DNA from: Afipia sp049747295
GTDB lineage: Bacteria; Pseudomonadota; Alphaproteobacteria; Rhizobiales; Xanthobacteraceae
Direction: 5' to 3'
Length of the DNA: 64,000 bases
Assembly: GCF_049747295.1 (NCBI RefSeq)
Contig: NZ_JBMHJM010000001.1
Span: 1,674,001-1,738,000 of the forward strand
Shown: positions 35,544 to 45,198 of the stretch, piece by piece
Layout of the letters: each line of letters begins with the position of its first letter
How positions within the stretch are numbered: the first letter of the stretch is position 1
The notes under the pieces: model-generated
Databases searched by the model: none
Seen by the model: the letters and a program-made list of their open reading frames with translations, nothing else
Told to the model about the DNA's origin: nothing
Position numbers and translations under genes: made by a program

Positions 35544-36397
35544 CTGCCCGAGGCGCCGCCGCCCCCAAAGCTGCCTCCGCCTCCGCTAAATCCACCACCC
35601 GAGCCGCCAGAGCCTCCCGAGCTCCAACCGCCGCCGGTACTGTAGCGCCCGCCGCCACCAGTGCCCACGGCGTCGCCGATCAATGTAACGAAAAAGGCGA
35701 TCAGCCCAGCGATCAAAGCCACCGGCAGAACGCCAAGCATACTCCACGCGATAAAGGCGACGCCGCCGCCCATCACCAGCGATCCCAGCAATCTCCCCAG
35801 GATCGCCCTGAGAATTCCGCCCACGACCAAAGCTCCGATGATCAGAACCGGGAAAAATTCTCCGAGGCTATCGAAACTGGCGCTGGTGTCCGACTTCGGT
35901 TTAGGAGCGGGCAACGGCTCGCCATCGACCACACGTTCGATGCGATTGGTCCCGTCGATGATTCCTCCGGCGAAGTCGCCGGTGCGAAACTTCGGCGTGA
36001 TGATCTCGTCGATGATCCGTCTTGCGGTTGCGTCGTTCAGCACGCCTTCAAGACCGTAGCCGACTTCGATGCGCAATCTGCGATCATCCTTGGCGACAAT
36101 CAGAAGCGCACCATCGTCGATCTTCTTCCGCCCGAGCTTCCACTGCTCGACCACGCGCAAGGAATACTGCTCAATGGTTTCCGGCGCGGTTGTCGGCACG
36201 ATCAGCACGGCAATCTGGGTGCCCTTGCGATCTTCGAAATCCTTGAGCTTGTTGTCGAGAGAAGCGATCTGGTCACTGCTGAGCGTCCCAGTCAGATCAA
36301 CCACGCGACCGGTGAGTGGCGGCACCGCGACGTCGGCCGCGGCGGCCCAAGCCCAGCACAGCATAAACGCAAGAATGACTGCTCTTGCCGCCCTCAT
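35537..36397 (-). CDS. TPM-domain membrane protein with Gly-rich tail (YgcG-like)
   Basis: A 286-residue envelope protein: signal peptide (about 1-22, ending AAADV), then a TPM domain facing the periplasm (LTGRVVDLTGTLSSDQIASL near 28, GTQIAVLIVPTT near 58, RRLRIEVGYGLEGVLND near 108). Two or three hydrophobic segments follow at 185-245, then a Gly/Ser-rich tail ending GGGGASGRW, typical of the family. It is 21 bases downstream of lemA; LemA and TPM proteins are often paired. Confidence 0.9.
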   Translation of the reverse strand: MRAARAVILAFMLCWAWAAAADVAVPPLTGRVVDLTGTLSSDQIASLDNKLKDFEDRKGTQIAVLIVPTTAPETIEQYSLRVVEQWKLGRKKIDDGALLIVAKDDRRLRIEVGYGLEGVLNDATARRIIDEIITPKFRTGDFAGGIIDGTNRIERVVDGEPLPAPKPKSDTSASFDSLGEFFPVLIIGALVVGGILRAILGRLLGSLVMGGGVAFIAWSMLGVLPVALIAGLIAFFVTLIGDAVGTGGGGRYSTGGGWSSGGSGGSGGGFSGGGGSFGGGGASGRW

Positions 36398-36418
36398 CGC
36401 GGATACTCGCGTTGCCGC

Positions 36419-37054
36419 TTACTTTGCAGGCGCGGGTGTTGCCGGCGCAGGCGACGCTGGAGGCGGCGGGTTGAAATCAACCTTCGGTGCGGTCGATATC
36501 TCCTTCTCGTTGTCGACCGTGAAGTTCGCCTTTTCCTTGTAACCAAACGCCATCGCCGTCAAATTGTTCGGAAATGTCCGGATACCGACATTATAGTCCT
36601 GTACCGACTTGATGTAGCGATTGCGCGCCACGGTGATCCGATTTTCGGTGCCCTCAAGCTGCGCCACAAGATCACGGAACAGCTGATCGGATTTAAGCTG
36701 CGGGTAATTTTCCGTCACCACCAGCAAGCGCGATAGCGCACCGGTCAGCTCACCTTGCGCGGCCTGGAATTTCTGCATCGCCGCCGGGTCGTTCACGACA
36801 TCCGGCGTCATCTGCACGCTGCCGACCTTGGCCCGCGCATTGGTGACGCCAAGCAGGACATCTTTCTCCTGCTGCGCAAAGCCTTTCACCGAGTTGACGA
36901 GGTTGGGCACCAAATCAGCGCGGCGCTGATACTGGTTCACCACTTCCGACCAGCCCGATTTGACCGCTTCGTCGTTCTGCTGGATGGCATTGTAGCCGCA
37001 GTTGGTGAGGCTAAGTGAGGCGAGCGCCGCGAAGACCGTCAAAAGCTTGCGCAT
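36419..37054 (-). CDS. lemA: LemA-family lipoprotein
   Basis: A 211-residue envelope protein. ATG 37054 gives a lipoprotein signal peptide with the lipobox LTNCGYN near residue 19. The conserved LemA core follows: VKSGWSEVVNQYQRRADLVPNL near 33, GTENRITVARNRYIKSVQDYN near 130-150, and FPNNLTAMAFGY. A Pro/Ala-rich tail ends the protein. The gene heads an operon with two TPM-domain genes. The cellular role of LemA is unclear. Confidence 0.93.
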   Translation of the reverse strand: MRKLLTVFAALASLSLTNCGYNAIQQNDEAVKSGWSEVVNQYQRRADLVPNLVNSVKGFAQQEKDVLLGVTNARAKVGSVQMTPDVVNDPAAMQKFQAAQGELTGALSRLLVVTENYPQLKSDQLFRDLVAQLEGTENRITVARNRYIKSVQDYNVGIRTFPNNLTAMAFGYKEKANFTVDNEKEISTAPKVDFNPPPPASPAPATPAPAK

Positions 37055-37392
37055 GGCTATCTCCAAAATAAACAAAGTCGAATGCGACCCTACAATGGTC
37101 CTGTGTCAGCCATCATACACGGTCAAAGAGACCAGGTCATCTGGCCCATCCGCGTCCACATTTGTCAGCTTGTTTCGGCAAAATCGATGTAAGCCCGGAG
37201 TGCCACTGGCAGCAGGCGCCCTGCTCACTGTTCTGGATCGCTCTGCGAAACAACGGTGCGCGGGTGACAATGCTCTTGCCCGCACGCCGGGCACTCCTTG
37301 CGCAACCCTGTCATGTTGCGCGAGGTTTCGCTGGTATCATCACCCTGATGGCTCCAGAGTCTCGGTTGGACCACACACGGATTGGGCAGCAT
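37055..37392. other. Divergent spacer between lemA and the enoyl-CoA hydratase gene
   Basis: These 338 bases carry the two outward promoters. The hydratase frame is open upstream to 37162 but encodes no family-like sequence. I see no RNA gene or convincing hairpin. Confidence 0.45.
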
Positions 37393-38226
37393 ATGAACAA
37401 CACAACAGGCAGCATCGACATCGATACCGGAACTGATGAGCTGCTTTGTTCGCTGCGCGATCGCGTTGCCATCATCACGCTGAACCGCCCGCAAGCACGC
37501 AACTCTCTCTCGGACAATCTTACGCCGGCGCTTCGCACCATGATCAAGGAGCGCGGTGAGGACCCAAATGTCGGCGCCATCATCATCACCGGTGCCGGCA
37601 CCGCCTTCTGCGCCGGCGGCGACGTCAAAGGCATGGGCGCGAACAGCAAGAAGCAAACGTGGTCGTTCGACCAAAAGGTCGAGGATCTGCAGGACCGTCA
37701 GCGTCGGCTGACCGGCGCGCTGATATCGGTGCGCAAGCCGACCATCGCGGCCCTCCCCGGCGCAGCTGCCGGTGCCGGTCTTTCGCTCGCGCTCGCGTGC
37801 GACATTCGCATCGCGGCGGAATCGGCATTCGTCAGCACGGGATATATGCGCGTCGGCCTTAGCGGCGATTACGGCATTGCATGGCTGCTGACGCGGCTGG
37901 TTGGCACCGCCCGCGCTCGCGAGTTGATGTTCCTGTCCGAGAAGATCGACGCCAAGCGCTGCGAGACCATCGGCCTCGTCAACCGCGTGGTGCCTGATGA
38001 CAAGCTGCAGGACGAGGCCTTCGCGATGGCCAAAGCCATGGCGGAAGGCCCCTCCATCGCCCTGCGATATATGAAGAACAATCTCGACGAAGCGATGGCC
38101 TTCGACTTCAACACCGCGCTCGACCATGAAGCCGAGCGGCTGGTGCGCGCGGCGAGCACCGCCGATCACAAGGAAGCGGTGCAGGCCTTCATCGAAAAGC
38201 GAAAGCCCAACTTTAAAGGCGTCTAA
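37393..38226 (+). CDS. Enoyl-CoA hydratase/isomerase (crotonase family)
   Basis: A 277-residue crotonase-fold enzyme. The oxyanion-hole segment is GAGTAFCAGGDVKGMG near 75 and the second is LPGAAAGAGLSLALACDIR near 130. The usual catalytic Glu before the LAC segment is not present in the canonical hydratase place (LSGDYGIAWLLTRLVG follows, with Asp), so isomerase or other crotonase activity is possible. ATG 37393 opens MNNTTGSID. It converges with the thiolase gene (6 bases between stops). Confidence 0.87.
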   Translation: MNNTTGSIDIDTGTDELLCSLRDRVAIITLNRPQARNSLSDNLTPALRTMIKERGEDPNVGAIIITGAGTAFCAGGDVKGMGANSKKQTWSFDQKVEDLQDRQRRLTGALISVRKPTIAALPGAAAGAGLSLALACDIRIAAESAFVSTGYMRVGLSGDYGIAWLLTRLVGTARARELMFLSEKIDAKRCETIGLVNRVVPDDKLQDEAFAMAKAMAEGPSIALRYMKNNLDEAMAFDFNTALDHEAERLVRAASTADHKEAVQAFIEKRKPNFKGV

Positions 38227-38232
38227 TCGCCT

Positions 38233-39516
38233 CTAAGCGGACTGCAGCAACGCCACCGTGCCCTGACCGCCATCGGCGCAAATGCTGACGATGGCGCGCT
38301 GTCCGGACGGCATCGCTGCCAGCTCCTTGACGGCCTGGCTCAAGATGCGCGCACCTGTTGCCCCGAACGGATGGCCGATCGCCGTGCTGCCGCCTGTCGG
38401 ATTCAGCCGCTCCCGCGGAAATTTTCCGAACTCTGCATTCACTTTGGCTTTGTCGCGGATGAATTCGGGACTCTCCAATGCCTTGATGTGCGCCAGCACT
38501 TGGGCCGCGAATGCCTCGTGGATTTCCCAAAGATGGATATCGGCATAGGTGAGGCCGTGACGCGCCAGCAGACGCGGAATGGCATAAGGCGGCGCCATCA
38601 ACAGGCCTTCGGTGCGGAAGTCCACCGAGGCGATTTCGTAATCGATCAATTTGACGCGCGGCGTCTCGGCAGGAAGTTTGCTCAATCCTGCAGATGAGGC
38701 AACCCAGATGCTGGACGCGCCATCCGTCAACGGCGAAGAATTGCCAGCAGTCAAAGTGCCTTTGCCGCTGGTGCGGTCAAACGAGGGCGGCAACCGCGCC
38801 AGCTTTTCAAGCGACGTGTCCTTGCGGGGGATGGTATCCCGGCGCACGTCGCCAAATGGAATCACCAGATCGTTGAAGAAACCGCGCTCCCAGGCCGCGA
38901 CCGCACGCTGGTGACTTTCCAGCGCGATCTGGTCTTGCGCCTCGCGCGAGATATTCCAATCCTTTGCGGTGATTTCCGTGTGCTCGCCCATGCTCATGCC
39001 CGTGGTGCGATTGCTGACCGCCGGGATATAGAGCCGCACATCGCGCAGCTTGAGATCGATGGCGTGGGTTAGCTTCTGCCCGAGCGAGCGCGCCGACTGA
39101 AACTGGCGTACCCAGTTCGACAGCGACGTACCCAATCCCAATTGAACCTGGCTCAAGCTGTCGACGCCGCCGACCAGGGCGAGATTACGCGCCTCGCCAT
39201 CGAGCATCCCGGCCGCCTCAAGAACGCCCATCATGCTGGTCGAACACGCCATGACCGTGGAATAGGCCGGAACCGTTGCATCGACGCCGGCATCCATCAG
39301 GATTTCCCGGGCGATATTGCTCCAGGTGAGGTTCGGGACCACGTTGCCCCACACCGCGAAGTCAGGCTTGCCGCCGTTCAACTGGCCGACCATATGCTTC
39401 ACGACCGGGACCGATAGCGCGATTGCATCGGCGCCGCTCAATGGTCCATCGACCTTTGCGAACGGCGTGCGAACGCCTGACGCCAGCCAAATTTCGGTTT
39501 TTGCGGCTTGCGCCAT
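38233..39516 (-). CDS. Acetyl-CoA C-acetyltransferase, FadI-like thiolase
   Basis: A 427-residue thiolase: nucleophile Cys in VMACSTSMMGVLEAAG near 90, the HEAFAAQ motif near 340, GHPFGATGAR near 380 with the catalytic His, and the second Cys in SICADGGQG near 415. It is longer than the 390-residue thiolase at 28.4 kb because of a FadI-type insert, so the window has two distinct thiolase types. ATG 39516 is preferred over one 30 bases upstream. It lies tail-to-tail with the hydratase gene. Confidence 0.92.
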   Translation of the reverse strand: MAQAAKTEIWLASGVRTPFAKVDGPLSGADAIALSVPVVKHMVGQLNGGKPDFAVWGNVVPNLTWSNIAREILMDAGVDATVPAYSTVMACSTSMMGVLEAAGMLDGEARNLALVGGVDSLSQVQLGLGTSLSNWVRQFQSARSLGQKLTHAIDLKLRDVRLYIPAVSNRTTGMSMGEHTEITAKDWNISREAQDQIALESHQRAVAAWERGFFNDLVIPFGDVRRDTIPRKDTSLEKLARLPPSFDRTSGKGTLTAGNSSPLTDGASSIWVASSAGLSKLPAETPRVKLIDYEIASVDFRTEGLLMAPPYAIPRLLARHGLTYADIHLWEIHEAFAAQVLAHIKALESPEFIRDKAKVNAEFGKFPRERLNPTGGSTAIGHPFGATGARILSQAVKELAAMPSGQRAIVSICADGGQGTVALLQSA

Positions 39517-39615
39517 CGGACCACTCCCCGGATCAAACGCCGTCAACGGCGCGCTTGAATCCTAGTCGATCCGACCGATTACGCACAAGCAGACACACGA
39601 GGCAAAGAGATAAAA

Positions 39616-40254
39616 TCAGGCCGCGGCCAGCGCAGCGTGCAGTTGATCAATGATCGCCGCATCTTTCCAGCTCTCGCACGGAATGTCCGCGCGCCCGCCC
39701 TGCAACGTCTTCTCAAGGCGAACATGTCGCCAATCGTAGGGAGCCGGCACAAATTCGTACCCAGACTTCCTTGCGAGCCCGATCATTTGCTCGTTGTTAC
39801 GAAAAGTCTCTCCCACCATACGAACAGCGCCTAACGCGGCTGACCGGCACTCAAGATTCATCAGGATCGCCGATCCGATCCCACGCCCCCGCCATGCATC
39901 GCCGATCGACAGTCCGAACTCGCTGCTGCGCGCCTCCGCATCATAACTATAGCGCGCTTCACCGACGACGGTGCTCACGCCGTCGACTTTCATCTCGGCA
40001 ATCACCGCGAAGCGGCTGTTCTCACCCACATGAAGGGTCTTATCCAGTTCTGAAGGGGGCAGCTCGCTCGCGGCCCCCATCAGACGATTGTAACGTGACT
40101 GCTGCGACAACGAGCGGAAGTAAAACTGGAGAACGTCACCATCGCCCAAGGTCACAAATCGGATGATCAACGTTTCTCCAGTCCGCAGCCGTACGACATC
40201 GGTGAACCTGCCGAGCGCGTTTAAACCGGCCTGACTTACGCTGAACGCCACCAT
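39616..40254 (-). CDS. GNAT-family N-acetyltransferase
   Basis: A 212-residue acetyl-CoA-dependent transferase. The acetyl-CoA-binding motif is GDAWRGRGIGSAIL near 132-145, and NNEQMIGLARKSGYEFVP near 165 is the motif B region. The N-terminus (to about 60) matches the segment often seen before GNAT domains in rhizobia. ATG 40254 follows GGAG by 8 bases. The acceptor substrate is unknown. Confidence 0.87.
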   Translation of the reverse strand: MVAFSVSQAGLNALGRFTDVVRLRTGETLIIRFVTLGDGDVLQFYFRSLSQQSRYNRLMGAASELPPSELDKTLHVGENSRFAVIAEMKVDGVSTVVGEARYSYDAEARSSEFGLSIGDAWRGRGIGSAILMNLECRSAALGAVRMVGETFRNNEQMIGLARKSGYEFVPAPYDWRHVRLEKTLQGGRADIPCESWKDAAIIDQLHAALAAA

Positions 40255-40298
40255 CTGACTGCTCCATCCCTGACGAGATTCAGCTTCCAGGCGCAGTA

Positions 40299-40508
40299 TC
40301 ACGCCCGCCAAAACGGCTTATTCGCTTCGTATTCGTAATCCGACCAGCTCGCGCCGACGTCATGGAAGTCCTGGTCGCTCATCCGGGCCAGCTCAACCCG
40401 GTATTGATAGCGGTAGCGCCACTTCCGCAGAATCTCGGCGACATAAGACGCGGGATGAGCAATGCTTGGATGATGATTTGTCATCCCTTCGCTGTTGCAA
40501 ACAGACAT
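40299..40508 (-). CDS. DUF1127 small protein
   Basis: A 69-residue protein with the DUF1127 core WRYRYQYRVELARMSDQDF near 30-48 followed by HDVGASWSDYEYEANKPFW. A perfect GGAGG ribosome site lies before ATG 40508. Members are Arg-rich, widespread in Rhizobiales, and have been tied to RNA binding and to phosphate or stress responses. The gene is divergent from a GcvA-type LysR regulator (about 114 bases), which may control it. Confidence 0.88.
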   Translation of the reverse strand: MSVCNSEGMTNHHPSIAHPASYVAEILRKWRYRYQYRVELARMSDQDFHDVGASWSDYEYEANKPFWRA

Positions 40509-40622
40509 TTTTGCCTCCTGAATTAATTTGATGACGCTAATATCTATGGTGCACTGCAGCTTGACAAACGACAGCTTGTCCTCCGATATATGAGATATTC
40601 TCATGTATTGGGTGCCCGGCCG

Positions 40623-41564
40623 ATGATCGCAAGGTTGCCATCGCTGAACGGACTGCGCGCTTTCGAGGCGGCCGCCCGGCATTTGAGCTTCACGCTCGCG
40701 GCCCAGGAGCTGAACGTCACGCAGACCGCGATCAGTCATCAGATCCGACGGCTGGAAGAAGAGCTTAATATCCGCCTGTTCATCCGCCAGAACCGGTCAC
40801 TGGCGTTGACACCGCAAGCCATCGAATATCTTCCCGGGATCCGAGCCGCCTTTCAGGATCTTCGCTCGGCCACCGATCGCCTGCTGCGCAATGACAATGA
40901 TCGCGTTTTGACCGTCAGCACGCTGACCTCATTTGCAGTGAAGTGGCTGCTGCCGAGGCTGCGCGGCTTTCAGGACCAACATCCGGACATCGATGTCCGC
41001 ATCACGACGTCCATCGAGCTGGTCGATTTCCGCAAGGACAATGTTGACGCCGCCATCAGGTTTGGCCGCGGACAATGGCCGGGACTTCGGGCCGACTGGC
41101 TGATGGCTGAGCATCTGTTTCCCGTGTGCAGCCCGGCGCTGCTCAAGGGCAAGCAGGCTCTGCGGCGACCGGAGGATTTGTCACGCGTCACATTGCTGCA
41201 CACCAGTGCACATGATGACTGGCGGCTGTGGCTCACCGCCGCTGGCCTGCCGCCCGAGCTGTCGCAAAGTCCGGGGCTGACGTTCGATCTGGCCTTCATG
41301 ACGATCCAGGCCGCAATCGATGGTATCGGCGTGGCCATGGGCCAAACAGCCTATGTCGCGGACGATATCGCCAAGGGACGCCTCGTCGTTCCTTTCGACA
41401 TCACCATGCCGGCCGACGCCGGGTTCTACATCGTTGCACCACAGAGCAAAGCGACGGCGCCGAAAATCGATGCATTCCGTGATTGGTTGATCGCGACTAC
41501 CGAAGCCGAACGAAACGCACAGTCAACGCGAAATCATTCCGGGAAAAGACTCTCGACTGCCTGA
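40623..41564 (+). CDS. LysR-family regulator, GcvA-like
   Basis: A 313-residue regulator. MIARLPSLNGLRAFEAAARH and LSFTLAAQELNVTQTAISHQ in the N-terminal helix-turn-helix are hallmarks of the GcvA subgroup, and the effector domain begins near 95 (VLTVSTLTSFAVKWLLPRL). ATG 40623 is chosen over one 33 bases upstream because it gives the family-typical start. It is divergent from the DUF1127 gene and is followed after 24 bases by the glyoxalase-fold gene, either of which may be a target. Confidence 0.9.
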   Translation: MIARLPSLNGLRAFEAAARHLSFTLAAQELNVTQTAISHQIRRLEEELNIRLFIRQNRSLALTPQAIEYLPGIRAAFQDLRSATDRLLRNDNDRVLTVSTLTSFAVKWLLPRLRGFQDQHPDIDVRITTSIELVDFRKDNVDAAIRFGRGQWPGLRADWLMAEHLFPVCSPALLKGKQALRRPEDLSRVTLLHTSAHDDWRLWLTAAGLPPELSQSPGLTFDLAFMTIQAAIDGIGVAMGQTAYVADDIAKGRLVVPFDITMPADAGFYIVAPQSKATAPKIDAFRDWLIATTEAERNAQSTRNHSGKRLSTA

Positions 41565-41588
41565 ATGACAGAAACCAGGAGGCTAAAA

Positions 41589-42008
41589 ATGCGGCTCGCT
41601 GATTTCTATCCTCTCATCATGACGGACAAGCTTGCGGAAACACGCGACTTCTACATCCGATGGTTCGGCTTCACACCACAGTTCGAGGCCGACTGGTGCG
41701 TCTATATGCGCTCAAAAGGCGAGCCAGGTTTCGCGCTGATGTTCATGTCACCCGATCATCCCTCGCGGCCGCCGGGACGCGAAACGCATTCGGGACAGGG
41801 GCTCATCCTGACCATGCAGGTAGAAGATGCCGAAGCCGCCTTCAAAGAGATGAAAGACAGGGGACTGCCAATCCAACACGGCTTAACGGATGAACCGTGG
41901 GGACAGCGCCGTTTTCTGACGCGGGATCCCGCAGGCGTGTGGATCGATGTGGTCGAGCAGATCGCACCGGCTGAAGGCTTCTGGGAGCAATACGCCGTTG
42001 CAAGCTAG
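41589..42008 (+). CDS. Glyoxalase/bleomycin-resistance-fold protein
   Basis: A 139-residue vicinal-oxygen-chelate protein: two beta-alpha-beta-beta-beta halves, with FYPLIMTDKLAETRDFY near 5-22 and QRRFLTRDPAGVWIDVVEQI near 108-127, the last Glu being a usual metal ligand. ATG 41589 follows GGAGG by 7 bases and is preferred over ATG 41565. The substrate may be a small electrophile or antibiotic; nothing in the sequence decides. Confidence 0.85.
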   Translation: MRLADFYPLIMTDKLAETRDFYIRWFGFTPQFEADWCVYMRSKGEPGFALMFMSPDHPSRPPGRETHSGQGLILTMQVEDAEAAFKEMKDRGLPIQHGLTDEPWGQRRFLTRDPAGVWIDVVEQIAPAEGFWEQYAVAS

Positions 42009-42036
42009 GCAGCAGATCGCGGCCTGAGTGCATCAT

Positions 42037-45000
42037 TCACGGCGACTCGGCGACGGCCGATTTCGCCGGCTTCTTTCGGCTTGCGCGCCATTCCTCGAAA
42101 CGTTGCACCACGACAAAGAACGCCGGCACGAACAGGACGGCAAGGCACGTCGAAGCCAGCATGCCGCTGAACACGGTGATGCCGATGGATTTACGCGCGC
42201 TGGCACCGGCGCCTGTTGCGAGAACCAGTGGCACGACGCCGAGGATGAACGCAAAGGATGTCATCAGGATCGGACGGAAGCGCGCCCGCGCAGCTTCGAC
42301 GGCGGACTCCAGCAAAGGCTTGCCGTCGCGAACACGCATTTCACGCGCCACTTCCACGATCAGAATCGCATTCTTTGCGGAGAGCGCAATCAGCAGGATC
42401 AACCCGATCTGGACGTAGAGATTGTTGTCGATCCGCAGGCCCATCAGCACGGACATCGGGCCGAGCAGAGAAAGCGGCACCGCAAGAATAACGGAAATCG
42501 GCGCATACCAGCTCTCATATTGTCCGGCCAGGACAAGATAAACCAGCAACAAGGCCAGACCGAACGTGAAGTAGATCTGGTTGCTGACGATTTTTTCCTG
42601 ATACGACATCGCCGTCCATTCAAAGCTCGTGCCCGGCGGGAGCGTTTTGGCCGCAATCTGCTCCATGAGCGTCATGGACTGTCCGGAGCTGAAGCCCTGC
42701 GCAGGCAATCCGATCACGGTCGACGATGGATAGAGATTGTAGAGGCTGATCAGCGAGGGGCCGACCGTGGGCGTAATCTTGGCGATCGTCCCGAGCGGGA
42801 TCATGTTGCCCTGCGCATTGCGCACCGTCATGTTCTCGATGTCCCGCAGGCGCAACCGGTAAGGTGCGTCCGCCTGCGCGTAAATCTGGAATGTCCGCCC
42901 GAATCTGTTGAACTGGCTGACGAACGTCGATCCCAGATAGGCAGCGAGGGCCGAGAACACTTGATCCGTCGAGACCTGCATCGTCTGGATCTTGACGCGA
43001 TCAACCTCGACATTGAATTGCGGTACCAGTGCGCGAAACGGCGAGCTCACCCGCTGCAGCGAGCTTTGGGTCTGGGCGTTCGTGACGACCGCATTGGTGA
43101 TGGTCTGCAGTTTGGCATAGTCGGAACTCCCATCACGCAGCTCGATCTGCATGGCAAATCCGGCCGCGTTGCCGATGCCCTGGATCGGTGGCGGCGGCAG
43201 CACGATCACCCGCGCTTCAGGAATCTCCGCCATCGCCTGATTGAGACCAACCACCAGTGACCGCAGATCCTGGCCGGGGCCGCGCTCGCTCCAGTCCTTC
43301 AGGACCAGATAGGCCACACCGGCATTGGCAAGGCTCGCGCTATTATCGAGGGCCGAAATACCGGCGATGCCGAGCACATGCGCAACGCCCGGCGTCTTGC
43401 CGGATATGTTGCTGACCCGGTCCATGACACGCTGCGTGCGATCGAGCGACGCGCCATCCGGCAGTTGCACGGCTGCGAGCAGATAGCCCTGATCTTCGAT
43501 CGGCAGGAATCCGGTCGGCACGCGGGACAGGCCGTAACCGCCGATCCCGATCAGAACCAAGGCAACGAGCACCGAGATTCCGCTATGGGCGACGAGGCGT
43601 TGGATGAAATTGGCGTAGCCGCGCTCGATCCGCGCATAGACCACATTGAATCCGCGGTAGAACCAGTTGCGCTGTTCCGGCGGCACGGAAGGCCGTAGCC
43701 ACAAGGCGCATTGCGTCGGCTTCAAGGTTGCCGCGTTGATTGCGCTGATGAGTGCCGTCGCAGCGATCACCAACGCAAACTGCGCGTAGATTCGCCCTGT
43801 TAGGCCCGGCAGGAATGCTGCAGGCAAGAACACCGATATAAGCACCAGAGTGATGCCGATGATCGGACCGAACAGCTGATCCATCGCGCTGATGGCGGCC
43901 TGCGGCCCGTTCATTCCGCGCTCAATATTATGCGCGGCGCCTTCCACCACGACGATGGCGTCGTCCACCACGATGCCGATGGCGAGAATGATGGCGAACA
44001 GCGTGGAAAGATTGATGGAGAAGCCGAGCGCCGCCATCGCGGCAAACGCACCGATGATCGTGACCGGCACCGTGGTCGCCGGTACCAGCATGGCCCGCCA
44101 GTCCTGCAGGAACACGAGGATCACGATGAGAACCAGCAGCGCCGCCTCGATCAGCGTTTTATAGACCTCGTTGATCGAGGCTTGGACAAACTTGGTGGTG
44201 TCGAACGGAATGTCGTACGTGACCCCTTGCGGGAAATTCTTCGCAAGTTCGGCCATCTTTTTCTTAACTTCGCCCGCCACGTTAATGGCGTTGGCTCCCG
44301 GCGACTGGAACACGCCGATGCCGGTTGCCGGGCGGTTGTCGAGCGAAAAGGCCTGGCTGTAGGTCTGCGCCCCCAGCTCCACCCGCCCAATATCGCGCAA
44401 ACGCGTCACGTCGCCCGCGGTACCGGTCTTGACGATGATATTTGAGAACTGGTCGACGTCATCAAACCGGCCTTTCACATTCAGCGTGTATTGAAAGGCC
44501 GTTCCGCCCGGCGTCGGCGGCATGCCGACCTGACCAGCCGTTACTTGTTGGCTCTGCTGCTGCACGGATTGGATGACGTCTTGAGGCATCAAGCCTCTGG
44601 CCTGCAGCTTTTCGGGATCAAGCCACAGGCGCATGGAATACTGCCCTGCGCCGAACACGGTCACGTTGCCGACGCCGGGCAAGCGCGAGAGTTCATCCTT
44701 GAGATTGATGGTGGCGTAGTTGCTCAAGTAAAGGCTGTCGCGCTGGGAATCAGACGATGTCAGCGTCACGAACAGCAGGATCGCGGTCGATTTTTTTTGA
44801 ACTGTCACGCCTTGGGTCTGCACAGCTTGCGGCAGCGACGACAGTGCGCTCGCGACCCTGTTCTGGACCAGCACCTGCGCGAAGTTCAGATCAGTGCCGA
44901 TCTTGAACGTGACGGTGAGCGTATAGCTGCCGTCGGACGCGCTGTAGGACTGCATGTAGAGCATGTCCTCAACGCCATTCACCTGCTGCTCGATGGGCAG

Positions 45001-45189
45001 CGCCACCGTATCGATGACCACCTGCGCGCTTGCGCCCGGATAACGTGTTGTGACTTGAACCGTTGGCGGCACCACGTCGGGATACTGGGCAACGGGAAGC
45101 CGCAGCAGCGCCACCGCGCCGATGAGAACCATCAGAATCGCAATGACGTTGGCGAGAACCGGCCGCTCGATAAAAAACTTTGAAATCAT
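42037..45189 (-). CDS. RND multidrug efflux transporter, inner-membrane pump (HAE1)
   Basis: Proton-driven exporter of drugs and lipophilic compounds, 1050 residues, the size of AcrB/MexB. The N-terminus FFIERPVLANVIAILMVLIGA is typical. Two large periplasmic domains lie between transmembrane helices 1-2 and 7-8, and the proton-relay pair DD is in GIVVDDAIVVVEG near 407. SYQEKIVSNQIYF and GILLIALSAKNAILIVEVA are family landmarks in the C-terminal half. The adaptor gene lies 9 bases upstream in the same operon. No outer-membrane channel gene is adjacent. Confidence 0.95.
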   Translation of the reverse strand: MISKFFIERPVLANVIAILMVLIGAVALLRLPVAQYPDVVPPTVQVTTRYPGASAQVVIDTVALPIEQQVNGVEDMLYMQSYSASDGSYTLTVTFKIGTDLNFAQVLVQNRVASALSSLPQAVQTQGVTVQKKSTAILLFVTLTSSDSQRDSLYLSNYATINLKDELSRLPGVGNVTVFGAGQYSMRLWLDPEKLQARGLMPQDVIQSVQQQSQQVTAGQVGMPPTPGGTAFQYTLNVKGRFDDVDQFSNIIVKTGTAGDVTRLRDIGRVELGAQTYSQAFSLDNRPATGIGVFQSPGANAINVAGEVKKKMAELAKNFPQGVTYDIPFDTTKFVQASINEVYKTLIEAALLVLIVILVFLQDWRAMLVPATTVPVTIIGAFAAMAALGFSINLSTLFAIILAIGIVVDDAIVVVEGAAHNIERGMNGPQAAISAMDQLFGPIIGITLVLISVFLPAAFLPGLTGRIYAQFALVIAATALISAINAATLKPTQCALWLRPSVPPEQRNWFYRGFNVVYARIERGYANFIQRLVAHSGISVLVALVLIGIGGYGLSRVPTGFLPIEDQGYLLAAVQLPDGASLDRTQRVMDRVSNISGKTPGVAHVLGIAGISALDNSASLANAGVAYLVLKDWSERGPGQDLRSLVVGLNQAMAEIPEARVIVLPPPPIQGIGNAAGFAMQIELRDGSSDYAKLQTITNAVVTNAQTQSSLQRVSSPFRALVPQFNVEVDRVKIQTMQVSTDQVFSALAAYLGSTFVSQFNRFGRTFQIYAQADAPYRLRLRDIENMTVRNAQGNMIPLGTIAKITPTVGPSLISLYNLYPSSTVIGLPAQGFSSGQSMTLMEQIAAKTLPPGTSFEWTAMSYQEKIVSNQIYFTFGLALLLVYLVLAGQYESWYAPISVILAVPLSLLGPMSVLMGLRIDNNLYVQIGLILLIALSAKNAILIVEVAREMRVRDGKPLLESAVEAARARFRPILMTSFAFILGVVPLVLATGAGASARKSIGITVFSGMLASTCLAVLFVPAFFVVVQRFEEWRASRKKPAKSAVAESP

Positions 45190-45198
45190 GCGCGATTC

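Noticed and set aside
37162..37392. N-terminal extension of the enoyl-CoA hydratase
   Set aside because: The extra 77 residues do not resemble crotonases; the family-like sequence starts after ATG 37393.
42028..43260. A 410-residue open frame on the plus strand
   Set aside because: It is antisense to the RND pump gene, very rich in Arg, His and Gln, and without motifs: a GC-codon shadow.
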